DNA from: Planctomycetaceae bacterium
Lineage (GTDB): Bacteria; Planctomycetota; Planctomycetia; Pirellulales; Thermoguttaceae
Assembly: GCA_031274385.1 (NCBI GenBank)
Contig: JAISQH010000496.1
Span: forward strand, 1-16,253
Direction: 5' to 3'
DNA length: 16,253 nt
Positions 1 to 7,035 of the stretch are shown here, one piece after another. The notes beneath the pieces are model-generated. The model made no database searches, was not told the DNA's origin, and worked only from the letters and a program-made list of their open reading frames with translations. Every line of letters begins with the position of its first letter. The stretch's first letter is position 1. Both the position numbers and the translations under genes were made by a program.

Positions 1-63
1 ACCAAAACAATTGACCAAATAATTTGCCAAAACATCAATCGTGTGACTGCCGAAAGTATACAT
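1..63 (-). CDS. possible 5' end of a gene running off the left edge
   Basis: The minus strand is open from an ATG at 63-61 to the window edge, giving 21 residues that begin MYTFGSHTIDV. It would follow the 530-aa gene by about 47 nt in the same direction. A second minus-strand frame, from an ATG at 92-90 (MLTIIPSTSQ...), is also open to the edge and cannot be excluded. Neither has a Shine-Dalgarno sequence, and 20-30 residues are too few to name a family. The GxH segment near the N-terminus is faintly like bacterial AdoMet decarboxylase, but this is only an impression. It may be non-coding. Confidence 0.25.
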   Translation of the reverse strand, partial: MYTFGSHTIDVLANYLVNCFG

Positions 64-110
64 TGGCTTGTACTTGGGATAATTGTTAACATTATATTTT
101 GTTTTTTGTT

Positions 111-1703
111 TTATTTTTCGATATTCACTTGCCTTGTTTTTTTCGGATCAACAAACAACACGGTTGGTGAAAGCGGATCGGCAATGATTGGTTTGATTTC
201 CGCCGTAACCGGAGTTGGCGTAACAAGAACAGGAGCAACCGTAACCGGTTCATTGCGGTTAAACGAATTCTTTGTCTGGACAGCGTTTTCGGAATAACTG
301 TTCGGTTTCTTTGAAGAATCTTCAATAGGAAGTACAAAAAACAAATTTTTCAAACCCGGCGTCAACGGAACCACCGGAGCAGTATCCGGCGCAAAAATTG
401 AAAAAATCGTGTGATATGAAACCGGTTGCCGATTTTCGTCGGGAAAATAAACGGTCATTTTACCCTGCCCGTCTGCATCCGGCACCTGGTGCATAATGGC
501 GTTGTGCCATAGTTCATCCGGCAAAAAAACGGCTCCGTCCGGTTGTAACCGAAAATGAATCGCACACGCCGTGAACGGAATCGTACGGCGCGGCGATTCG
601 GGAATGTCCGCCGGTTTAACCGTCAGATTAAAACGTTCGATAAAACGTTGAAACAACGCCGTTTCGATAGTGCCGTTCACAATTTGGAAACTTCCCTTCG
701 CCGTAAAAATGTTCGGTCCGAACACCGCATGGTCAATTTGCAAATCACGCACAATTCCTGAAACTGAAAACGGCGTGTATTCCTTCGCAAACGAAGAAAG
801 ATTCAAGTCTTTAAACGAAACATTTTTCAACCGAAGTGTGGGCGATTCTTCCTGATTGTTGGTTTTTTCAACGGAAAACTCACCGCTGAACCGGCTGTCC
901 GAACCGAAACGCCGAAACGCCGAACAGAATACGGCTGCTAATTCGCACGGAATTGGTTGTTTGCCGGTTCGTAACGTTATTTCAAAACCGTTCGAGTGAT
1001 AAGGCTGGATAACAGAAAATTGTTGCGTTTCCAATTCCGAAAATTCCGGCACCTGAAACTCCCAATCCGATCGGATTTCATTTTTTGTCCGATAAAGATT
1101 ACCGCGAATAAATCGAAGCCGATCCGGTTTTTCATCCGGTCTTTTTTGGCTGTACGTACTGAAAACGCCGACATTTTCAAAAACAATTTGAACCGGTGTC
1201 TCCGACAAAAAATGAAACCGTGCCAGAATTTTTTCAAACGTGTCCCGAACCGCAATTGCCGAAGCGGAATGTTGATCAAATGTCAAAACAGAATCCGGTA
1301 CGAAAATTTGCCGGAATCCGTTTGGATGAATCTGTTTGGTTAATGGGGAAACCGGATTGCCGGAATGATAAACTGACGGTTCGATACCGGGAAAAAATTT
1401 GTCAATGTTTTCAGAAACAATATATTGTAAATCAATTTCCGGCGCGAAAAAGATTGGTTTGGCGGAAAGACTGTCGAGGATTCGGACATTTTTCAGGCGG
1501 GTACAATACAATGACCGGTATTCAACCGCGTCCATTTTCCATGTGAGACCGGTTTGGACGGCGGCAACGTATTCGAATTGCCGGGCGTTCGACGGAATTT
1601 TGCGCAACACAATCCCGCCGAGAATCCCAAGCGTCAGCAAAGGTCCCAAAATAAAAAAAAACAGAAGCGAAATCAACCGCCGTGTCTGATCGTGTAATGT
1701 CAA
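111..1703 (-). CDS. membrane-anchored protein of unknown function, 530 aa
   Basis: I do not recognise a named family. The N-terminus has a basic stretch (RR at 8-9) and then one long hydrophobic segment at about residues 10-33, followed by K/R. This suggests a single membrane anchor with most of the protein on the outer side of the inner membrane. The rest is rich in beta-type alternation and resembles the layout of AsmA/TamB-like or other planctomycete envelope proteins, but no diagnostic motif is visible. The last 90 or so residues are rich in Pro, Thr and Val (many TPTPV-like stretches) and look disordered. No ATG lies near the start. The assigned codon is TTG at 1703, an in-frame TTG lies at 1676, and an in-frame stop sits a few codons upstream, so the start is confined to this short interval. 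Long uninterrupted frame makes coding likely; the function is unknown. Confidence 0.8.
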   Translation of the reverse strand: MTLHDQTRRLISLLFFFILGPLLTLGILGGIVLRKIPSNARQFEYVAAVQTGLTWKMDAVEYRSLYCTRLKNVRILDSLSAKPIFFAPEIDLQYIVSENIDKFFPGIEPSVYHSGNPVSPLTKQIHPNGFRQIFVPDSVLTFDQHSASAIAVRDTFEKILARFHFLSETPVQIVFENVGVFSTYSQKRPDEKPDRLRFIRGNLYRTKNEIRSDWEFQVPEFSELETQQFSVIQPYHSNGFEITLRTGKQPIPCELAAVFCSAFRRFGSDSRFSGEFSVEKTNNQEESPTLRLKNVSFKDLNLSSFAKEYTPFSVSGIVRDLQIDHAVFGPNIFTAKGSFQIVNGTIETALFQRFIERFNLTVKPADIPESPRRTIPFTACAIHFRLQPDGAVFLPDELWHNAIMHQVPDADGQGKMTVYFPDENRQPVSYHTIFSIFAPDTAPVVPLTPGLKNLFFVLPIEDSSKKPNSYSENAVQTKNSFNRNEPVTVAPVLVTPTPVTAEIKPIIADPLSPTVLFVDPKKTRQVNIEK

Positions 1704-1823
1704 GGGATTGTTCAGTTACAGTAAATCAATGTTAATCGCCGCCTTTATGGAATCATTACCCAAAAGTTTCGCTACGTTGTACTTTCGGCTCTTTTAATAT
1801 TGTTATTATTGTTATTAATATTA

Positions 1824-2243
1824 TTATCGCACAATAAATTGGGCGAGATACGGGCGTTCCGGCGGCAGAGCCAGTTCCTGTGTTTTCGGATCAATAATCA
1901 CGTCCATTCCCTCCAAAGGAATAACGCCAAGTAAAACATCTGACGCCGTCGGAATGACAAGGGCGTAAGTAACCGTATGCCGATTCTTAAAACGAATATC
2001 AACCGGTCCGACAATTTCGCAGACCTGACTGCTTCCATCCGCAAGCGATATTTCCGCCGTTTCCTGAACACGAAGTCCGAGTTGGTTTTTAATCGTGTCA
2101 TTAATCACCAGCGTGGATGCCCCCGAATCAACAAGGGCACGAACTTCCGTTTTTCGAACCGACTCCGGCGGCAGAAATCCACGAGCCGCCACCGCCTCGT
2201 CACCGGAATTGGTCAACGTAATCGTAGCGTGCGCAAATCCCAT
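1824..2243 (-). CDS. retropepsin-like (clan AA) aspartic protease, 139 aa
   Basis: A single-domain retroviral-type aspartyl protease. The catalytic motif ALVDSGAS is visible with Asp39, and the second family block SDVLLGVIPLEGMDVIIDP lies near the C-terminus, where the hydrophobic-hydrophobic-Gly element packs beneath the active site. Such proteases work as homodimers because each chain supplies one Asp. Length matches small bacterial clan AA proteins. I chose the ATG at 2243 because it is preceded by GAGGG about 5 nt upstream, one of the few clear ribosome sites here. An upstream ATG at 2300 would add 19 residues across the hairpin at 2291-2317 and lacks such a site. No signal peptide is seen, so it is probably cytoplasmic. 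Its substrate is unknown and no partner gene is adjacent. The family call is firm, the biological role is not. Confidence 0.87.
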   Translation of the reverse strand: MGFAHATITLTNSGDEAVAARGFLPPESVRKTEVRALVDSGASTLVINDTIKNQLGLRVQETAEISLADGSSQVCEIVGPVDIRFKNRHTVTYALVIPTASDVLLGVIPLEGMDVIIDPKTQELALPPERPYLAQFIVR

Positions 2244-2290
2244 CGTAACCCTCACTTTTAAGTTATTAAAAAACGATAAACTACAATTCC

Positions 2291-2317
2291 GTCGAAACAC
2301 CCCACTAGCGTTTCGAC
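2291..2317 (-). promoter_or_regulatory. 8-bp hairpin in the leader of the protease gene
   Basis: Arms GTCGAAAC (2291-2298) and GTTTCGAC (2310-2317) are perfectly complementary with an 11-nt loop. The hairpin sits about 50-75 nt upstream of the protease start and, if transcribed, would form in the mRNA leader. It could equally be the edge of the adjacent repeat block. No T-tract follows, so it is not a typical terminator. Confidence 0.4.
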
Positions 2318-2331
2318 ATTAGACTTGTTCC

Positions 2332-2366
2332 GTAACCAAAAAATCAGACAATATAAAACAAGTCTA
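2332..2366. repeat. repeat module shared with 9569-9606
   Basis: GTAACC followed by AAAAAATCAGACAATAT, then AAAAC and AGTCTAT. The copy at 9569-9606 has the same order (GTAAC, AAAAAATCAGGCGATAT, AAAAC, GGTCTAT) with a few substitutions and a small insertion. The module also contains the right arm of a 10-bp inverted repeat (TAGACTTGTT at 2320-2329, AACAAGTCTA at 2357-2366). A third partial copy (AAAAATCAGACAATAT) lies at 2465-2480. It is probably part of a non-autonomous mobile element. Together with the 2373-2448 palindrome it fills the gene-free stretch 2318-2507. Confidence 0.6.
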
Positions 2367-2372
2367 TTGTTG

Positions 2373-2448
2373 TTTGTCAACAGATTTTACAGATGATACA
2401 GATTCGTTTTTGTTATAATCTGTATCATCCGCATAATCTGTTGACAAA
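2373..2448. repeat. 76-bp imperfect palindrome, copy 1
   Basis: The left arm (2373-2404) begins TTTGTCAACAGATT and the right arm (2417-2448) ends AATCTGTTGACAAA. The 32-nt arms pair with about three mismatches around a 12-nt loop. A second copy lies at 15711-15786. Direct repeats AAAAATCAGACAATAT (2339-2354 and 2465-2480) flank this copy. The layout fits a REP/MITE-like palindromic element. It lies downstream of aroC on the aroC coding strand but lacks a following T-run, so a terminator role is less likely. Confidence 0.7.
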
Positions 2449-2507
2449 ATTCCCACTTCCTAACAAAAATCAGACAATATTAATTCATTGGATTTCCGAA
2501 CGTTAAT

Positions 2508-3578
2508 TCATCTGTTTATTTCGCTTGCAATCGTGAACGCGACCACATTTTCAACAACAACAGAGGCAGCCGGAACAGCACAAACATCACTGCGTTCGTA
2601 AATTGTCGGCATTGATTGTTTTGTTCGCAGGTCAATTGAATCAAGCGGCTTTTTCAGTGTCGGAATCGGTTTCATTGCCGCCCGGATTATGATTGGCTGA
2701 CCATTCGACATGCCGCCTTCAATTCCGCCGGCGTTGTTTGTTTTTCGCACAAAACCTTGACACGCCGAATGTTCCAATGTCGAATCGTAACCAATCGGAT
2801 CGTGCATGGCGGAACCCAATCTTTGCGCCGATTCAAAACCAAGACCGATTTCAACACCTTTTATTGCTTGAATTGACATAACGGCTTGGGCGAGTTTGCC
2901 GTCGAGTTTGGCGTCCCACTGGGTATGCGAACCCAAACCGATAGGAACACCAAACACACGGACTTCAACCACACCGCCCACCGTATCGCCTGCGGTTCCG
3001 ATTTCGTCGATCTGCGATTTCAACACGGTGTCGTGTTCGGGGTAAATCGTATAAAGTTCGCTGGAATCGCGGCGGCGGAGTAATTCGTCAAACGAAAAGT
3101 TGCCGGTTGGTGTTGGAAGCGGCAACGAGCCAATGCTCCGAACAAAACCAACAACAGTCATTCCATGCGTTTCGAGCAATTGTTTTGCCAAGGCTCCGGC
3201 GGCAACACGTCCTGCTGTTTCTCTGGCACTGGCTCGTTCCAGAATCGGACGAATCGGCAATCCGTATTTGATGGAGCCCGCCAAGTCGGCGTGACCGGGA
3301 CGCGGCTGCATTATTTCCGGCGCCGTATCAATGCGGCAATCCCGATTTTTGATCCAAAGCGTTATCGGTGAACCGGTTGATTTTCCCTGCCAAATTCCGG
3401 TTAGGATTTCAACGGTATCGGCTTCGATTTTTTGGCGTCCGCCACGCCCGTAACCGCCCTGACGACGCCGTAACTCCGCGTCAATTTTCGACTTATCGAT
3501 TTCCAGTCCGGCAGGAAAATTTTCGACCAACGCCAAAATTCCCTGTCCGTGTGATTCTCCGGCGGTTTTGTAGTACAT
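2508..3578 (-). CDS. aroC: chorismate synthase
   Basis: Converts 5-enolpyruvylshikimate-3-phosphate to chorismate, the last step of the shikimate pathway, using reduced FMN; cytoplasmic. The N-terminal family signature GESHG is at residues 7-11 with the catalytic His10. RRRQGGYGRGGRQ follows near 37-49, then RPGHAD at 93-98 and ERASARETAGR at 114-124. The C-terminal block with GGIEGGMSNG and RAAMKPIPT is intact. At 356 aa the length is normal and there is no sign of damage. The start is ATG at 3578, which gives the canonical N-terminus and leaves nothing missing. Only a weak purine stretch precedes it. No other shikimate gene is adjacent. The tandem 53-bp repeats lie between it and the upstream ABC gene. 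Confidence 0.97.
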   Translation of the reverse strand: MYYKTAGESHGQGILALVENFPAGLEIDKSKIDAELRRRQGGYGRGGRQKIEADTVEILTGIWQGKSTGSPITLWIKNRDCRIDTAPEIMQPRPGHADLAGSIKYGLPIRPILERASARETAGRVAAGALAKQLLETHGMTVVGFVRSIGSLPLPTPTGNFSFDELLRRRDSSELYTIYPEHDTVLKSQIDEIGTAGDTVGGVVEVRVFGVPIGLGSHTQWDAKLDGKLAQAVMSIQAIKGVEIGLGFESAQRLGSAMHDPIGYDSTLEHSACQGFVRKTNNAGGIEGGMSNGQPIIIRAAMKPIPTLKKPLDSIDLRTKQSMPTIYERSDVCAVPAASVVVENVVAFTIASEINR

Positions 3579-3619
3579 CGTTTTACCCGTTTATCCACAA
3601 ATGAACCAGATTATTTTTT

Positions 3620-3831
3620 AATTTTCAATTTTATTGTAGGGGCAATCTCTTGCGGTTGCCCCGAACAATCATAATTTTCAATTTTATTGTAGGGGCAATC
3701 TCTTGCGGTTGCCCCGAACAATCATAATTTTCAATTTCATTGTAGGGGCAATCCCTTGCGGTTGCCCCGAACAATCATAATTTTCAATTTCATTGTAGGG
3801 GCAATCCCTTGCGGTTGCCCCGAATAATCAT
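3620..3831. repeat. four tandem 53-bp units, each with a GGGGCAA/TTGCCCC hairpin
   Basis: Units run 3620-3672, 3673-3725, 3726-3778 and 3779-3831 with an exact 53-bp period. Each reads AATTTTCAATTT, then ATTGTAGGGGCAAT, CTTGCGGTTGCCCCGAA and AATCAT. Units 1-2 share TCTCTTG and TTTTATTG; units 3-4 share TCCCTTG and TTTCATTG, so the array grew stepwise or by pairwise duplication. Within each unit GGGGCAA pairs with TTGCCCC across 10 nt (3639-3645 with 3656-3662 in unit 1). There are no spacers, so it is not CRISPR. It occupies the aroC/ABC gap. Confidence 0.9.
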
Positions 3832-3838
3832 CAATTCA

Positions 3839-3859
3839 GGGCGACCGCAAGGGTCGCCC
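3839..3859. repeat. inverted relative of the 53-bp unit core
   Basis: GGGCGACC (3839-3846), loop GCAAG, GGTCGCCC (3852-3859), followed by CTACAGG. Read on the minus strand it is the same GTAGGGGC...CTTGCGGT...GCCC core as the preceding four units, but with CGA/TCG in place of CAA/TTG. It points the opposite way and could pair with any of the four. The same word family reappears at 12191-12215. The stem is strong, but no T-run follows on either strand. Confidence 0.75.
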
Positions 3860-3938
3860 CTACAGGTAATCTGAATAATACCTGATTTTCCAAAATCAAT
3901 CCAGAGCGATTTTTTTTGGAATTGCCCTTCCTGTAAAA

Positions 3939-4769
3939 TTATTCCGGGTACGATTCTGTCGGCAATCCCGGCACAACAATTTTCAGGGGCAATACCGGAT
4001 GGTCAACTAATTGAAAATCGATTTCGTAAATATTTCGCAGATGTTGCGGATTCATCAACGATTTTGGTTGACCGTCAAACACAATTCGACCCGAACTCAA
4101 TGCAATAACATGAGTTGCGTCCAGAGCGGCTCGATTGACATCGTGTGTGACTTCGATAATTGTTTTACCTTGTTTGCGATGAAATGATCGAAGCCATTGA
4201 CCGATTTCGTTCTGATGTTTGTAATCAAGATAGGTTGTCGGTTCGTCGAGGAACAACACGTCGGCTTGCTGTGCCAGTGCTGCGGCAAGGTGAACTTTTT
4301 GCATTTCGCCGCCGCTCAATGTTTCAACAAAACGGTCAGCCAAATGGACGATTTCCATTGACTGCATGGCTTCTTCTACCATTTGCTGATCAGTTTCGGA
4401 GATGGTCGAAAGCGGTTTCAAATGCGGATAACGCCCCATTTCAACCCGTTGCCGCACCGTTAAAGCGAAAACATTCGGCATTGATTGCGGAACGTAAGCG
4501 ATTCGCCGGGCTAATTGCCGTTGTGCGATTCGCCGAACCGGTTTCCCTTCCAATAAAATTTCACCGCTCCAAGAGGTCAAGATGTTGTCAAGACATTTTA
4601 GCAATGTCGATTTACCGGCTCCGTTCGGTCCGATGATGGTCAGGTACTCGCCTTGAACCACATCAAACGATACCGTATTAAGTAAGGTCTTGGTCTTCCG
4701 CCTGACCGTCAGGTCGCGGACTGAAAAAAGAGAACTCGAATCTTGAGAATTGAAAATGGACAAGGGCAA
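3939..4769 (-). CDS. ABC transporter ATPase, iron-siderophore/cobalamin type
   Basis: The ATP-hydrolysing subunit of an importer of the FecE/FepC/BtuD kind, bound to the inner face of the membrane. Walker A GPNGAGKST is at 47-55, the Q-loop Gln95 is in YVPQ, the signature LSGGE is at 151-155, Walker B VLFLDEP is at 171-177 and the H-loop His209 follows. The TVRQRVEMGRYPHL segment after the Q-loop is typical of this subfamily. All catalytic motifs are intact. The length of 276 aa is usual. No permease or binding-protein gene is adjacent, so the partner must be elsewhere or the subunit is shared. The start is unclear: no ATG exists, the candidates are TTG at 4769 or 4763, and the first 10 or so codons lie in an intergenic-type repeat. 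True protein probably begins near residues 12-16. Confidence 0.9.
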   Translation of the reverse strand: MPLSIFNSQDSSSLFSVRDLTVRRKTKTLLNTVSFDVVQGEYLTIIGPNGAGKSTLLKCLDNILTSWSGEILLEGKPVRRIAQRQLARRIAYVPQSMPNVFALTVRQRVEMGRYPHLKPLSTISETDQQMVEEAMQSMEIVHLADRFVETLSGGEMQKVHLAAALAQQADVLFLDEPTTYLDYKHQNEIGQWLRSFHRKQGKTIIEVTHDVNRAALDATHVIALSSGRIVFDGQPKSLMNPQHLRNIYEIDFQLVDHPVLPLKIVVPGLPTESYPE

Positions 4770-4804
4770 TTGAGAATTGAAAGTTGAAAGTTGAAAGTTG
4801 AAAA
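4742..4804. repeat. heptamer-type repeat (AAGTTGA / GAATTGA) at the ABC gene start
   Basis: On the plus strand TTGAGAATTGAAAA is followed by a related CAATTGAGAATTGA and then three AAGTTGA heptamers. This type of low-complexity word repeat is intergenic in character. It overlaps the annotated 5' end of the ABC gene, whose first residues (IFNSQ) are encoded by it. The minus-strand frame stays open through the repeat back to a stop in the adjacent palindrome, which is why the start codon cannot be placed by ORF length. Confidence 0.7.
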
Positions 4805-4827
4805 ATTCGGGTTGATGAGGAATAACC

Positions 4828-4868
4828 GTCTTTTCTTTTTGACTCCGACGGAGTCAAAAAGAAAAGAC
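4828..4868. terminator. perfect 41-bp palindrome, probable bidirectional terminator
   Basis: The arms GTCTTTTCTTTTTGACTCCG and its exact complement flank a single A (20+1+20 nt). The GC core GACTCCG/CGGAGTC is bordered by an A-tract on one side and a T-tract on the other on both strands, which is the layout of a two-way Rho-independent terminator. It begins 10 nt beyond the stop of the thioesterase gene and would separate that gene from the ABC gene. A mobile-repeat origin is also possible. Confidence 0.65.
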
Positions 4869-4877
4869 CGTTACGAT

Positions 4878-5297
4878 TCATTTATTTTCTTTTTTGGGTT
4901 GTCTTACGAACCCGCGTCCGTAGAATTTCGCAACAAGTTCGCCGTTTTCGTTTGTGACGGGAATGTCATACGATGCCAGCGATTTTGTTTTGGAAAGAAG
5001 AATGGCTTCGGCGTACAGAATTCCGGCGGTGGTTGGTTTCAGGAACGAGATATTACACTCAATGGCAACCGTTATTTCTTCCACCCCGTTGTTGCTTGCC
5101 ACCGCAAACGCAAAATCCGCCAGCGTGAACAGCACACCGCCCTGAACAATTCCAACCGCGTTGAAATGCTTCGGCTGAATCAACAGTTTTGTCTTCGCGT
5201 AACCGGGTCGGGCATCGACAATTTCAATGCCCGTCACCTCAGTGGCATAACGGTCAGCCTTGAACCGTTCTACAATTTGCTCTTTTGAAAGTTCCAT
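4878..5297 (-). CDS. PaaI-family hotdog-fold acyl-CoA thioesterase
   Basis: A 139-aa single hotdog domain of the PaaI/hydroxyphenylacetyl-CoA thioesterase type, which hydrolyses acyl-CoA or aryl-CoA to free acid and CoA in the cytoplasm. The helix motif is HFNAVGIVQGGVLFTLADFAF at residues 44-64: Asn46, Gly49 and Gly53-Gly54 match the family and Asp61 is in the place of the catalytic Asp. The family normally has His before the GG pair (HGG), but here it is Gln52. The later block AIECNISFLKPT is the usual central strand. The length is normal. It is the first gene of the left minus-strand block, diverging from the kinase gene across 247 bp, and is closed by the 41-bp palindrome. The substrate cannot be deduced, because no phenylacetate or other CoA pathway gene is nearby. 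Confidence 0.9.
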   Translation of the reverse strand: MELSKEQIVERFKADRYATEVTGIEIVDARPGYAKTKLLIQPKHFNAVGIVQGGVLFTLADFAFAVASNNGVEEITVAIECNISFLKPTTAGILYAEAILLSKTKSLASYDIPVTNENGELVAKFYGRGFVRQPKKENK

Positions 5298-5544
5298 AAT
5301 TTGTCTGGGTTAATCTGATTTTATTGGAAAAAAAGATTGAAAAAAAAGTTTGTTGTTCCAATAGACGCAACATTTTACCTCAATTCATGCCCATCACAAG
5401 GCGCCGACGAACCAAAACTTTTTCCAAAAAAATGAAACTATGCGTTTCAACCGGTACTTCCATCTTGGCATAACGGAGATAAATCGTTAAACTATACGGG
5501 TTGTAAGTTCGAGAATGTTCTGCGTATAGCCTTTTTCGTTAATT

Positions 5545-7035
5545 ATGAGCCAAACACCTACCTGCGATGCCGTCTTTATTGGCGTTCACCTTGCTGCCGA
5601 CCGTACTCATGTTTCTGCCGTGACAGAACAAGGAGCCATTCTTGCCGAAACCACCTCGTCTTTCGCCTCAACAACTTCGCCAACCGCTGTTAAAGGGCAA
5701 CTGGAATTAAATCCCGAAATCTGGTGGGATGCAACCCGTCAGGCTCTTGGGCAATTGATCAACCAACTCCGCTCCAAAGTCGCCAGCCCAACCCAGTTAA
5801 AAGCGATTTCCGTTTGCAGCCGCTCAGGAGCGATTTTGACGGTTGACCGCAAAGGTCATTCGTTATTTCCCGCGATTTTAGCCGACGATGCACGCGCGAT
5901 TGATTACGTCAAAAGCCTGAATTATCACGGTCAAGAACATTGCGCCAAGATGGGGTTCCAGTTTCAGGCGACATCTCCGCTTGCCAAAATTGCGTGGATT
6001 AAAGAAAATTATCCCGAACTTTACGAAAACGCCTACTTTGTTCATCAGACAGATTATATTATTGGTTGTCTCAAAGGCGTGCCGGATGTGACGGAATATT
6101 CGTTGGCAATGAGAACCGGTTGCGACATGATCGAAGAATGTTGGCCCGACTGGCTTGATTACGATATGCACCTTGGTGTTCGGGAACGTCTGCCCCGATT
6201 GGTTCCGCTCGGCGAAAAAGTCGGAACCGTTTCTCAAAATGCGTCTTCTTCCACCGGGTTGCCAGCCGGTATGACCGTCATCATGGGAACAACCGAAGCC
6301 ACCGCCCAATTTCTCGCTTCAGGAGCAAGAAAACTGGGCGATTTCAATACGGTTTTTCACAAAGGAATGACGATTAGCGGCATTTCGCCGAAAATGATTC
6401 GCGATACTCAAGGTCAAATTCAAATCTTCAAGTTACCCAATCACGCCTGGTTCTTTTCGGTTGAGAGCAAAACCGGTGCCGAGTGGGTCAGTGACTGGTT
6501 TTCCGAAGGAATCTTTCGGGAACTGGAAACCTCATCGCAAAATTTATTGCCAACACCTTATCTTGCTTATCCGAACGTCAAGAAAGGCGAGACGTTTCCG
6601 TTTGTTTCCGGTAGTGCCGAAGGCTTCATTTCGCCGGCAACCGATAATCAGACCGTTCAATTTGCTTCCTGTTTGCAAGGAACCGCCATGTTTGAGCGCT
6701 ATTGTTATCAGAAGTTGAACAAACTTGCTGAAATCAAAGGCAATCAGGGCGACATTTATTCCGGCGGCGAATGGTGTTCCAGTGATTCGTGGATGCAATG
6801 CCGTGCGGATGTGACCGGTCGGGTTAATCGCCGGATGGTTGGTCGCGGCGGAGCCGCGTTTGGCGCGGCAATGATGGCGGCAATGGGAGGATTCTTTCAC
6901 TCGCTCGAAGAAACCGCCGAAGCCATGATCAGTACCGAAGCCATGTTTTTTCCCAATTCAGACCGTGTTGTCCAATATTCGGATCTCTACGCCAACTTCT
7001 GCGGTCTCATGGAAGGACAAGGTTATGTTATTTAG
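5545..7035 (+). CDS. FGGY-family sugar kinase homologue with degenerate active site
   Basis: The overall sequence follows FGGY carbohydrate kinases (xylulokinase/ribulokinase type) for its full 496 aa. QLELNPEIWWDA is at 52-63, RSGAILTVD at 93-101, DDARAID at 114-120, SPLAKIAWI at 144-152 and HQTDYIIGCLKG at 167-178. A GTTEATAQFLASGA block is at 249-262, and SGGEW plus AAFGAAMMAA lie near the C-terminus. Three motifs that bind ATP or catalyse transfer are altered. The N-terminal DLGT phosphate loop reads HLAA (15-18). The usual GTTD with the catalytic Asp reads GTTE (Glu251). The second loop, normally LGTT, reads FHKG (271-274). Known members phosphorylate ketoses or polyols, but this one may be inactive or use another substrate. 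Start ATG 5545 has no Shine-Dalgarno sequence. The stop TAG is formed by the first bases of the heptamer array. Confidence 0.85.
   Translation: MSQTPTCDAVFIGVHLAADRTHVSAVTEQGAILAETTSSFASTTSPTAVKGQLELNPEIWWDATRQALGQLINQLRSKVASPTQLKAISVCSRSGAILTVDRKGHSLFPAILADDARAIDYVKSLNYHGQEHCAKMGFQFQATSPLAKIAWIKENYPELYENAYFVHQTDYIIGCLKGVPDVTEYSLAMRTGCDMIEECWPDWLDYDMHLGVRERLPRLVPLGEKVGTVSQNASSSTGLPAGMTVIMGTTEATAQFLASGARKLGDFNTVFHKGMTISGISPKMIRDTQGQIQIFKLPNHAWFFSVESKTGAEWVSDWFSEGIFRELETSSQNLLPTPYLAYPNVKKGETFPFVSGSAEGFISPATDNQTVQFASCLQGTAMFERYCYQKLNKLAEIKGNQGDIYSGGEWCSSDSWMQCRADVTGRVNRRMVGRGGAAFGAAMMAAMGGFFHSLEETAEAMISTEAMFFPNSDRVVQYSDLYANFCGLMEGQGYVI

Noticed and set aside
43..297. 84-aa plus-strand frame with a hydrophobic segment
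   Set aside because: It lies mostly antisense to the 3' end of the 530-aa gene and resembles no family.
1698..1703. TTGACA as a -35 promoter box
   Set aside because: It coincides with the TTG start region of the 530-aa gene and no -10 box is found at 16-18 nt.
3620..3831. CRISPR-like direct repeats
   Set aside because: The 53-bp units are contiguous tandem copies with no unique spacers, contain their own hairpins, and no cas gene is present.
4678..4881. 67-aa minus-strand frame over the ABC start
   Set aside because: It is built from the palindrome and the AATTGA repeat and overlaps the ABC gene in another frame.
5298..5544. Promoters or small RNA in the divergent gap
   Set aside because: The gap must hold promoters for both sides, but no -35/-10 pair, operator or structured RNA could be picked out with confidence.
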